Positions 54,180 through 64,000 of a DNA stretch of 64,000 nucleotides are shown piece after piece. Origin of the DNA: Margaritifera margaritifera. Lineage: Eukaryota; Mollusca; Bivalvia; Unionida; Margaritiferidae. The stretch spans positions 248,001 to 312,000 of the forward strand of contig JAQPZY010001415.1 of NCBI GenBank assembly GCA_029931535.1, written 5' to 3'. The first letter of the stretch is position 1; each line of letters starts with the position of its first letter. Both the position numbers and the translations under genes were made by a program. A model generated the notes under the pieces. That model was not told where the DNA came from and searched no databases. It saw only the letters and a program-made list of their open reading frames with translations.

Positions 54180-55550
54180 AGGTCATTTAATGAAGTAGTT
54201 TTAATATTATTTAAGAACTTAATTAATTATAGAGTGTAATATAAGCAGGAATATAGACCTTTTTTGGTACATGTTTAGAAGTTCAGCTTGGGTTTTACTT
54301 TTGGGTATTGAGATGCGTTAAAGATACGAATATTAAGAATATTGCATGATTACAGCAGCATTAGATGTACATTTTCACACAATATAAAACAAGATCATTC
54401 AATTGGCTCATTCTCTGAAGAGAAACTATGAATTCAGAATTCTTTAAGAACAATTTAAATGTATAGGGAAGATGGAAGGTGAAAAAGATAATTTTTAAAC
54501 TTTTTTGGTTCGTAGAACGTATTTCTTTGCTCCGCCCGCTTCCATTTCAGTAAGGATTTCAGGTATTGATCCACGTGACCACACATGCGGGCCGAGCGAT
54601 GGTTAAACTTGATAAATATGCATTTTCTGAGAGAGAAAATAATATTATGTGAAAAGGACCGAAATTTGGAAAGTTAGAATTGTTTTGTACGATCCACTGG
54701 ATCGTTGGAATTCTCTAAACTTGTAGTTTGAGGCCAAACGTAACAGTGGATCAATCAAATACTTCTTTGATGCTTGCAGACTCACTTGCTTTTGTTAAGA
54801 AATTACATTGCTTGCCTGCAGTGAGTTAATAGCAAAGCAGATTATACCGACAGTAAACTTATTTGCTTTCAGTAATTGGGATTTCTATCAACGATTTAAT
54901 TTAACTGCTCCTCGTATCAGATGAAGTATATGTAATTTTCTCAGTGTGCTATAATTGCTCTCCAAACAGCGTGTTCGTTTGTCCTTTAATTGGAATTGTT
55001 AGTAGGACTTGGTCGACCTGATAAATAGACATAGCTGTGAGTACGCACTGTGTATATTTACATGAGTGAGATGACTGTGTCATATTATGCACTCATGACG
55101 CGTGCATTGGCATATCTATTTATCTAGTATACTATGTATATTATAATTATTCCACTAAAGGGTCAAACAGTCATTCTGACCACCATTATCTTCATGCTTT
55201 ACCGCTCGCAAACAAATAATTTACTGGAAAAAGACGTATAGATTGATGATATTCCAAGTACATACGGTTCATGTGGTGTTCATGTATATACCTTGAAGTT
55301 GTTTACTGGAAAAAGACGAATAGATGTATGGATGGTCTTCAACACTAGCACAATCATCACAGAGAACTGAAGTCATGACTACAGACTCAGTATTTTGGTC
55401 AAGATTAGAAAAGACTACACACACATAGTTAGTTACTTAGATCAACAAATACATACATATACACATACATGCATTCCCCACCGAAGTCACTAGAAGTCGA
55501 TTTAATGATTATTTTGCCTAAATGGTGGAAACGCTTGCAGGTGCTTACAT
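54180..55550. other. Spacer collinear with block C
   Basis: Non-coding sequence with no array. It holds the unexpanded counterpart of the 31-bp array. Confidence 0.55.
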
Positions 55551-55551
55551 A

Positions 55552-55552
55552 C

Positions 55553-55640
<88 letters not shown>
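55552..55640 (+). repeat. (TA)n microsatellite
   Basis: A TA run of about 40 units with two C interruptions. Confidence 0.95.
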
Positions 55641-55642
<2 letters not shown>

Positions 55643-55644
55643 GA

Positions 55645-56900
55645 ATTATATTTTTTATATTTTCTTTTTCAACGTTAATACCTTATATATTTCATCACTT
55701 CGCCACTCGTTAAGATATATTGGGGGGTTTTTTTGTAGTTAGATGAAATACATCTGGTAAAAGTTTATTTTTATTATATACCAAACTTAGTCCATAATCG
55801 AAGCAGGGAACACTAACCTCACTCTCCACCACACATCACCCCCTCACCCTTTTCGTTCACCTAACTTTCAACCGTATTATGTCGATCATACATATCGGCA
55901 TTTTAAGAGAACGGTAGGTTTGAGATGCCCGAATATGTTGCAATGAATTTAATTTTGTATATTTTGTAAACTATTTTACCCTATCTGAATCTGATTCAGC
56001 AGAAAACATCGCACATGGTTTTCAAAATTGTTGTCAATGTAGTACTGGTGCAATGACTTCGCATAGATACGAACGGTGTCATGTAAAATTTCTTTGGCAA
56101 AATATAACTTTTATGTTTGAAAGGTAATTAAGTTTCTTTTATTTGTTTGTTCTGGATCACAAATTGTTCGTTTTTATTGCTGCAAGTATAATTTCTGTAA
56201 GCACACACAATCAAGCATCGCATGGAATGATGGGGAAAACGTATACTTTTACATATGAATATATAATTACAGATATTTCACATGTAATTATAGAGGCATT
56301 AAAAAATAAGAAAAAGATTTCGCCAATAATTTTCTATATTTCACACTTTTTGTATCATCTTGAGACTCAAAAATTGCATTTGATATACAAATCAATAGAA
56401 AAATAGGTAATTAGTCTACCAAGATGGCAGCAGATAACATCGTGTTGGAATGGTCTGTGCGTACATGAAAGTTTGTGTTTTATGTATGTTTTCCATGTGC
56501 CTGAAGATAAAGGAAATAGATTTTAATCTTATCCATGGAAGTTTATGAAGTCAAAGAAATCTGGAATACGACGAAAACATGAAAGCAACTAGTGTCCCAT
56601 GACTAATTAAGGACTAAGTATTTTAATTTAACCACTGTGATGAGTTAATTTTCAAATGCAGGGCAAAAGAGTGATGTCTGCTTTAAGCTACCAATCTAAC
56701 AGATAAAATATACACACTTTTCTGGGAACAATGTTTTGTTTAGACCGATAGCAAATCCGTGTGGTAACGGACAACTTTATGAACTGATGCACCGGTTAAA
56801 GCCTCTATTAAACCAACCGATAATCGAGTAAAACTTACTTTCAGCCAAAAGCAAATGTCATTGGTCAGAATACAAAGAAATCCCTGCATCCTGTTGAGTG
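55645..56900. other. Spacer collinear with 51.3-52.5 kb
   Basis: The 87-codon frame at 56143-56406 has no recognisable domain. The rest is non-coding and aligns in part with block C. Confidence 0.5.
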
Positions 56901-56901
56901 C

Positions 56902-56905
<4 letters not shown>

Positions 56906-56971
<66 letters not shown>
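56906..56971 (+). repeat. (TA)n microsatellite, LTR insertion site
   Basis: A TA run of about 32 units ends exactly where the minus-strand LTR begins. TATAT reappears at the other end of the LTR. Confidence 0.95.
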
Positions 56972-56975
<4 letters not shown>

Positions 56976-57825
56976 ACGACTCTAGGGGTAATGTAACAGA
57001 ATAAAAGACACAAACAAGCTTTCAAGATTAAAATGCAAATCTTTAATTTCCTAAAATAGTAAAGGAATTAAAGTAATTCAACATACAATCAAAGTGAAAG
57101 AATTAAAATAACTTACAGTATAGAATATCCTAAAAAGTCCTAAATTGTTTTAAATTTCACTTCCTGATGTTAATCCGAGTAATCCGGATGAAGTATTCCA
57201 AATGAAAATAACCTGCAATGTGCTGAAACTGAAAAGTTCTGATTTAATCCAAAATAATCCTTGCAAGTCTGGAATCTCACAAGTTTTAGAATAATGTCCG
57301 ATAATTCCACGGAGCTGTATAGTAATTCGGATGAAATACTAATTAAATAAATTCCACACTGAACTGAATAATTTCAATAACCTCTCTTCATTCAAGCAAC
57401 TGTAAAGAATCATTTATCACTGGACGAGTTGCTATATATACATTACAAGTGCGCAGATATTGAATTGTAAAACCCTTTCTCCGTCTTTAATAATATGGTA
57501 TTACAAAATAACAAAACCCTCTAAGAACCAATCAGGAACTAGGTTACGCGTCATTTACCCAAAGGTCTAGCGTACTAAAAATCTTAAAGAGTAAACATAA
57601 TGTTATTGTAGTATGGAATGTGACCTTCAATGTTGATTTCAAAAAGTACAGAGCTAGGTGGACTTCATTTTCCCGCGCAATTGATCATGTGACCACTTAT
57701 TGATCGAGCAGTAGTCGTATCTATACTGATATGCTAACCGCTATTCAGATTAAAAACAGAGATCATAAATTAGTAAATTAAATCATTATAAAAAAATTAA
57801 AGGAGGCATGATTCCGTATATATAA
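56972..57825 (-). mobile_element. Solo LTR of the same family (copy 2, inverted)
   Basis: On the minus strand it ends with CCCCTAGAGTCGTAACA (plus strand 56972-56988) and starts near 57820 with a diverged CGGAATCATG. It matches copy 1 in the TATA region (TATATATAGCAAC on the minus strand), in the ATTCTATACTGTAAGTTATT segment (splice donor at 57116-57111) and in the AACCTAGTTCCTGATTGGTT segment. The exact right edge is unclear because the end sequence is mixed with TATATA, probably the duplicated target. Confidence 0.75.
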
Positions 57826-57829
57826 CGAT

Positions 57830-57967
57830 TCGAGATACTGATATCTTGATTTCGAGACAGATTATGTTTCCTCCACCATCTTACGTTGTGATTTTATCAA
57901 TGAATGTAATCGATCATTACGTTAGTGTTTAATTAACGTTTCAAATATGGTACAAGCTCATCTAGTT
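57830..57967. other. Short single-copy flank before the 78-bp array
   Basis: It aligns with 52600-52690 of block C. It shows where the array grew from. Confidence 0.55.
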
Positions 57968-60535
57968 TTAACTTTTCTGTCAGAACAATTGCTGTAGACA
58001 TTAGAGTCCATATTATTTCCTTGTATTTATTATTGCATTATAGTTTTAACTTTTCTGTCAGAACAATTGCTGTAGGCATTAGAGTCCATATTATTTCCTT
58101 CTATTTATTATCGCATTATAGTTTTAACTTTTCTGTCACACCAATTGCTGTAGACATTAGAGTCCATATTATTTCCTTCTATTTATTATCGCATTATAGT
58201 TTTAACTTTTCTGTCACACCAATTGCTGTAGACATTAGAGTCCATATTATTTCCTTCTATTTATTATCGGATTATAGTTTTAACTTTTCTGTCACACCAA
58301 TTGCTGTAGGCATTAGAGTCCATATTATTTCCTAGTATTTATTATCACATTATAGTTTTAACTTTTCTGTCACAACAATTGCTGTTGGCATTAGAGTCCA
58401 TATTATTTCCTTCTATTTATTATCGCATTATAGTTTTAACTTTTCTGTCACACCAATTGCTGTAGACATTAGAGTCCAAATTATTTCCTTGTATTTATTA
58501 TCACATTATAGTTTTAACTTTTCTGTCACAACAATTGCTGTAGACATTAGAGTCCATATTATTTCCTTGTATTTATTATCGCATTATAGTTTTAACTTTT
58601 CTGTCACAACAATTGTTGTAGACATTAGAGTCCATATTATTTCCTTGTATTTATTATCACATTATAGTTTTAACTTTTCTGTCACACCAATTACTGTAGG
58701 CATCAGTGTCCATATTTTTTCCTAGTATTTATTATCGCATTATAGTTTTAACTTTTCTGTCACACCAATTACTATAGACATTAGAATCCATATTATTTCC
58801 TTGTATTTATTATCACATTATAGTTTTAACTTTTCTGTCACAACAATTGCTGTCGACATTAGAGTCCATATTATTTCCTTGTATTTATTATCACATTATA
58901 GTTTTAACTCTTCTGTCAAAACAATTGCTGTAGACATTAGAGTCCATATTATTTCCTTGTATTTATTATCACATTATAGTTTTAACTTTTCTGTCACACC
59001 AATTGCTGTAGACATTGGAGTCCATATTATTTCCTAGTATTTATTATCGCATTATAGTTTTAACTTTTCTGTCACACCAATTGCTGTAGACATTAGAATC
59101 CATATTATTTCCTTGAATTTATTATCGCATTATAGTTTTAACTTTTCTGTCACACCAATTGTTGTAGACATTAGAGTCCAAATTATTTCCTTGTATTTAT
59201 TATCACATTATAGTTTTAACTTTTCTGTCACACCAATTGCTGTAGACATTAGAGTCCATATTATTTCCTTCTATTTATTATCGCATTATAGTTTTAACTT
59301 TTCTGTCACACCAATTGCTGTAGACATTAGAATCCATATTATTTACTTGAATTTATTATCGCTTTATAGTTTTAACTTTTCTGTCACACCAATTGTTGTA
59401 GACATTAAAGTCCAAATTATTTCCTTGTATTTATTATCACATTATAGTTTTAACATTTCTGTCACACCAATTGTTGTAGACATTAGAGTCCAAATTATTT
59501 CCTTGTATTTATTATCACATTATAGTTTAAACTTTTCTGTCACACCAATTGCTGTAGACATTAGAGTCCATATTATTTCCTTGTATTTATTATCGCATTA
59601 TAGTTTTAACTTTTCTGTCACAACAATTGTTGTAGACATTAGAGTCCATATTATTTCCTTGTATTTATTATCACATTATAGTTTTAACTTTTCTGTCACA
59701 CCAATTACTGTAGGCATCAGTGTCCATATTTTTTCCTAGTATTTATTATCGCATTATAGTTTTAACTTTTCTGTCACACCAATTACTATAGACATTAGAA
59801 TCCATATTATTTCCTTGTATTTATTATCACATTATAGTTTTAACTTTTCTGTCACAACAATTGCTGTCGACATTAGAGTCCATATTATTTCCTTGTATTT
59901 ATTATCACATTATAGTTTTAACTCTTCTGTCAAAACAATTGCTGTAGACATTAGAGTCCATATTATTTCCTTGTATTTATTATCACATTATAGTTTTAAC
60001 TTTTCTGTCACACCAATTGCTGTAGACATTGGAGTCCATATTATTTCCTAGTATTTATTATCACATTATAGTTTTAACTTTTCTGTCACACCAATTGCTG
60101 TAGACATTAGAGTCCATATTATTTCCTTGTATTTATTATCACATTATAGTTTTAACATTTCTGTCACACCAATTGCTGTAGACATTAGAGTCCATATTAT
60201 ATCCTTGTATTTATTATCACATTATAGTTTTAACTTTTCTGTCACACCAATTACTGTAGGCATTAGAGTCCATATTTTTTCCTTGTATTTATTATCACAT
60301 TATAGTTTTAACTTTTCTGTCACAACAATTGCTGTAGACATTAGAGTCCATATGATTTCATTGTACTTATTATCACATTATAGTTTTAACTTTTCTGTCA
60401 CAACAATTGCTATAGACATTAGAGTCCATACTATTTCCTTGTATTTATTATCACATTATAGTTTTAACTTTTCTGTCACACCAATTACTGTAGGCATTAG
60501 TGTCCATATTATTTCCTTGTATTTATTATTGCATC
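57968..60535 (+). repeat. 78-bp minisatellite, about 33 units
   Basis: The unit begins TAGTTTTAACTTTTCTGTCA and continues CAATTGCTGTAGACATTAGA. A block of about 500 bases near 58565-59065 recurs almost unchanged at 59579-60079 (offset 1014, thirteen units). Single-copy counterparts lie at 52705 and 38036. Frames up to 208 codons are artefacts of the 26-codon period. Confidence 0.98.
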
Positions 60536-60554
60536 TATACGATACAACTTCCTG

Positions 60555-61252
60555 ATTTTTCTGAAATCATCGCAACAAAGTCTGACATGCGGTGTTGTAA
60601 ATTTGAAAATACTCAACATTTTTTCTGAAATCATCGCAACAAAGTCTGACATGCGGTGTTGTAAATTTGAAAATACTCAACATTTTTCTGAAATCATCGC
60701 AACAAAGTCTGACATGCGGTGTTGTAAATTGGAAAATACTCAACATTTTTCTGAAATCATTGCAACAAGGTCTGACATGCGGTGTTGTAAATTTGAAAAT
60801 ACTCAACAGTTTTCTGAAATCATCGCAACAAAGTCTGACATGCGGTGTTGTAAATATGAACATACTCAACATTTTTCTGAAATCATCACAACAAAGTCTG
60901 ACATTCGGTATTGTAAATTTGAACATACTCAATATTTTTCTGAAATCATCGCAACAAAGTCTGACATGCGTTGTTGTAAATTTGAACATACTTAACATTT
61001 TTCTGAAATCACCGCAACAAAGTCTGACATGCGGTGTTGTAAATATGAACATACTCAACATTTTTCTGAAATCATCGCAACAAAGTCTGACATGCGATGT
61101 TGTAAATTTGAACATACTCAACATTTTTCTGAAATCATCACAACAAAGTCTGACATGCGGTATTGTAAATTTGAACATACGCAATATTTTTCTGAAATCA
61201 TCGCAACAAAGTCTGACATGCGGTGTTGTAAATTGGAACATATTCAATAGCG
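60555..61252 (+). repeat. 63-bp minisatellite, 11 units
   Basis: The unit begins TTTCTGAAATCATCGCAACA and contains GACATGCGGTGTTGTAAAT. The first unit has one extra T. Frames of 130-230 codons on both strands are artefacts of the 21-codon period. Confidence 0.97.
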
Positions 61253-61289
61253 TATACATGTTTCTTTTAAATTTACTTTGACTTCTGAT

Positions 61290-61957
61290 TCCATTTTTGC
61301 CAGAGGAATTTATTAACGATTTTCTGATACAACACTTGCTTTATGTGATAATGATTTATCTAATAATGGATTTTTAAAACTGTTTCACATACTCCTGAAT
61401 ATATAGCTGTGATAGATGAATATACAAATTATATTAAAGACACATTAAAAATAGATGAAACACAATATCCATTGATAACACGCAATTTAAGACCTGAAAA
61501 TATTACATTATATTTTTATGGCGTTAATGGCTACTAAATTAGAATACCAATTAGAAATAAATTTAGAGCTCAGTGTACAACACATATTGGATCTAAAGAT
61601 GGACAAACAACAGGTAAATATTTTGGTAGAAGCTAAAATAGAAGGTATACGTTTATTGTATATATTATCAGTTCAAAATTAACATTTGATTTTCAGTATA
61701 GATTAAATAAATTTAGAGTTACAGAAGAAATACCACAACTTACATATTGAATAGTACTTGCACAACCTACATATAAGCATTATATCGAAAATATTGAAGT
61801 AATGGAAGACAATCATGATATGTTCATGGTTTGTGTACGAATTTTGCAAATATTACCAGTTACGGTTTCAAATTCAAGCAATTATCAGTGTGATATTTTT
61901 AATAATTGTCACCCAAATAAATGTCTCTTGCCTCGATCGCTACTTTTATGGTATTAA
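61290..61957 (+). pseudogene. Decayed protein-coding frame of unknown family
   Basis: One plus-strand frame from 61394 to the TAA at 61955-61957 spans 187 codons before its final stop, with only three internal stops (TAA 61535, TAA 61634, TGA 61748). That is far fewer than expected in such AT-rich DNA. It reads PEYIAVIDEYTNYIKDTLKI, later RNLRPENITLYFYGVNGY, and after the stops FDFQYRLNKFRVTEEIP and ENIEVMEDNHDMFMVCV. A short upstream piece in another frame (about 61315-61395, ALCDNDLSNNGFLKLF) may belong to it. The charged, Ile/Tyr-rich composition is unlike the flanks. I do not recognise the family. A gene of a captured selfish element or virus-like sequence is possible. Confidence 0.5.
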
Positions 61958-63180
61958 CTTTCCAATGGAGTAGACCATTCTGAAACCATTTCCTTTTAGT
62001 TTTACTTTTCTGGCAGGAGGAGATTTACGACAGTTACCAGACTGGTTTAATTTCAGATAGAGTAAGGCGTTCCATTATTAACAGCACCGAGGCTACCGCC
62101 TGTGATTTCGTCTAGCAGATTCAATTCGGGAAACATTTAGTAATGTTTTGATGCAGTGCACAAATTTGCTTTTTATCACTTTAACTATTTAATATCGACT
62201 TTAATCCTCTAACCAGGAATAGCTTTAAATAAACTAACAAATATTGGATGAAGAGTACAATATAGCACTGATATTCGTGTACATGCTAATAGAATATCTG
62301 GAGGTTCTGTCCTTCAGCAAATTTTATGCCCCCGACTTCATGAATGGTGAAGGAGAAATAAAAGCTTATAAGACAAATTTAAACAGTGACATCGAATCCT
62401 GGGATATATGTAACAGTGTTCCTTCTCCTAGAAACTAAATGCACGTCTTTTGAAGGCAAACACAAACCTCTTAACATTTGCCTACTTTAAATAGTACCAG
62501 AAACCTTGCCGTGAACGCATGAATAATGTCTGAGTTTGTACGATGTAGGTCAAAATGACTAATTAACAATGAATACTGCCTCAAAAACTATTCATTCTTA
62601 AACTAAGTTCCATCACATTATGTTGAGAGTGCCATTCAAACTAAGCCGCGAGCAAATGTTCACAAATGTCACAAAAAGCCTACAGTATTTTTAAATGTAG
62701 GCTAAACTTCCAGTCATTACTTATGGGTGCCCACAGCCCGATCTCTGGAGTCAATAAAACTTAAAGTTATGACTGGATAGCTTCTAAGGTATTCTTTAGA
62801 AAACGTTTAGAAAAATCTGTATCTTTATACCAAATATAGTTGAAATGGTGGCTATATTTATAGGTTACTGCATTTGTATGGGAAAATATAAACGAGTTTT
62901 TCTGAGCTATACTGCACGACGTCAGGAGTTCATATTTTCATATACAAATGTAGTAACCTTTTTTGTATATACTCGTCTTGCTTTTCTACCTAAGGCTGAA
63001 TAATACAAAAAAACACACTACAAGAAACAAAGTAACTTAATTTCTGCTATATTCCAAAGTAAATACACAACCGTAGTTAAACAAATACACAGTAACAGTA
63101 TTCATGCGCACATGGCACCGCCCAGTGACCTTTGAACTTGGTAGAGTACCGCGCGCTCAGTCATTCATTTCAAGAAGAAA
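61958..63180. other. Spacer; right end of block D
   Basis: The stretch 62285-62420 aligns with 24.66 and 46.97 kb, and 62760-62800 holds the unexpanded unit of the 25.1 kb array. The 64-codon frame at 62244-62438 overlaps this paralogous non-coding sequence and is therefore not supported. Confidence 0.55.
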
Positions 63181-63192
63181 TCTCATTTTGGT

Positions 63193-63402
63193 CTACTTAA
63201 AATTGAAATTTTGAGTCATATTGTGAATGACTGCGCCTTGGAACAACTTTCCCAGTTGATCTGGAATGGAGGGATTTTGTTTTTCTGTCGATCCAACTAA
63301 ATTCTGCTCTTTTAGTTGTGGTGGACTTGCGTTATTAGCTGGGTCGATTACGTACGATGTACATGTAGCCAGATAGATTGGCCTCGACAGCAAGTTACAC
63401 AT
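63193..63402 (-). other. 69-codon ORF, unidentified
   Basis: The minus strand reads ISLATCTSYVIDP-like sequence (actual YLATCTSYVIDPANNASPPQ) followed by LGKLFQGAVIHNMTQNFNF. It is non-repetitive and could be a coding exon or element remnant, but I cannot name it. Confidence 0.25.
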
Positions 63403-63559
63403 GTGTTACTGTTCTGCCATTGATAGTTTGGAATCATAAGGTAGACAAAATATGAATTTCTTTTAATTGAAATTCTCAAAAAGATGCAGGATTAAATATT
63501 TCTTTTAGGGAATATCAAATTCATTTTCGTTTTGGAGTGCAGTAAATTCTCCTTTGGAA

Positions 63560-63652
63560 TGTGATTTCTGTTGGAAATGTAGTCTAGATTGCAGTGCAAT
63601 TTCTCGCCGTGGATCAGAAAGTACATTTTGAAGAAATTCAAGATGCAGAAAA
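63560..63652 (+). other. Possible first exon with strong splice donor
   Basis: An ATG at 63643 (context TTCAAGATGCAG) is followed after ten bases by AAAGTAAGTACA, a near-perfect donor with GT at 63653. The preceding 90 bases are less AT-rich than the surroundings. If it is a 5' exon, the gene continues beyond the window. This is speculative. Confidence 0.2.
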
Positions 63653-64000
63653 GTAAGTACATTTCTTGTCATTCTTATTACCACCTATAGATGACATATT
63701 TATATGTACTGTCACTTGCATGATCTTTGTTGGATGGACCCTAGCTACATGACCTATATGACTTTTACTATGAATCCAAAATTTTCTTAAAAAATTAAAA
63801 CAGGCAAAATTGGAAAGCGGATGGGGTGTGAGAGCCCATTTCGTCAGAGGAAAATAAGGCTTCTTCGTTATCGTGGCTTCTTGGCTCCGAGGCACTTGCT
63901 TTTATACCAAAATCCGCCTTCTTTAGTTGTATTTTTCGAATTTAGTGCTTGGACTTGTAAAATGGGCGGTCTCTGAGAGAAACGGAATATCATTTGGTCT
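63653..64000. other. Window end without recognised gene
   Basis: The minus-strand frame at 63638-63895 (85 codons) has no recognisable domain. Nothing else is supportable. Confidence 0.4.

Larger units (their letters stand above)
54175..62800 (+). repeat. Segmental duplication block D (sister of C, with pieces of A/B)
   Basis: The left part matches block C through the anchors listed there. Right of the LTR insertion it continues with segments that match A and B in the same order: 57.97 kb with 38.03 kb, 60.56 kb with 21.5 and 45.33 kb, 62.29 kb with 24.66 and 46.97 kb, 62.77 kb with 25.48 kb. The glycosyltransferase part is missing. Confidence 0.75.

Noticed and set aside
43100..57825. The two LTRs as ends of one element
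   Set aside because: They are in opposite orientation, and each has its own insertion context.
57968..61252. Frames of 78-230 codons in the 78-bp and 63-bp arrays
   Set aside because: The unit lengths are multiples of three and the single-copy counterparts at 38.03, 52.7 and 21.5 kb are not open coding frames.
62244..62438. 64-codon ORF as a gene
   Set aside because: It overlaps sequence paralogous to non-coding DNA at 24.66 and 46.97 kb, where no frame is kept.

Overview
The window looks like non-coding-dominated nuclear DNA of an animal. It is clearly AT-rich by eye, the one recognisable host gene is split by GT-AG introns, and remnants of LINEs, tRNA-type SINEs, solo LTRs and possible Polinton-type elements are scattered through it. 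The host gene (a core-2 type beta-1,6-GlcNAc transferase, GT14, with a C-terminal half of invertebrate type), the LINE types and a SINE with a common marine-invertebrate sequence fit a lophotrochozoan such as a mollusc. That assignment is inference. The first six bases are a HindIII site, so the left edge may be a clone end.

Layout. 0-8 kb: a decayed LINE reverse transcriptase (about 0.96-2.77 kb), a run of broken unidentified reading frames on both strands (3.5-6.6 kb), and a decayed LINE restriction-like endonuclease (7.4-7.9 kb). 9.1-12.7 kb: a three-coding-exon GT14 glycosyltransferase on the minus strand, with an inverted repeat and a SINE in its first coding intron. 13-20 kb: minisatellites, two more LINE fragments and a second SINE. 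20-28.5 kb: six minisatellite arrays. 29.55-37.06 kb: one huge 39-bp minisatellite of about 190 units with higher-order block duplications. 38.7-39.65 kb: a broken second copy of exon 1 of the glycosyltransferase. 41.4-44 kb: an ATPase fragment resembling Polinton packaging ATPases, a decayed F-box-like reading frame and a solo LTR. 44-57 kb: microsatellites and four more arrays. 57-57.8 kb: a second, inverted LTR. 57.97-61.25 kb: 78-bp and 63-bp arrays. 61.3-61.96 kb: a decayed unknown coding frame. 62.2-64 kb: mostly anonymous sequence.

The organising principle is old segmental duplication. Block A (about 8.27-26.45 kb) is collinear with block B (about 37.1-48.05 kb), and block C (about 49.19-53.2 kb) with block D (about 54.17-62.8 kb). 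D also carries pieces collinear with A and B. In each block a different short segment has turned into a minisatellite, and for about ten arrays the same segment is still single-copy (or two-copy) at the matching place in a sister block. The window therefore records the birth of minisatellites and shows the pre-expansion state beside the expanded one. This is the most interesting observation here.

The window holds only one apparently intact gene. All long reading frames inside tandem arrays (up to 607 codons) are artefacts of unit lengths divisible by three. No RNA gene other than SINE-type tRNA-like promoters, no CRISPR array and no operon is present.
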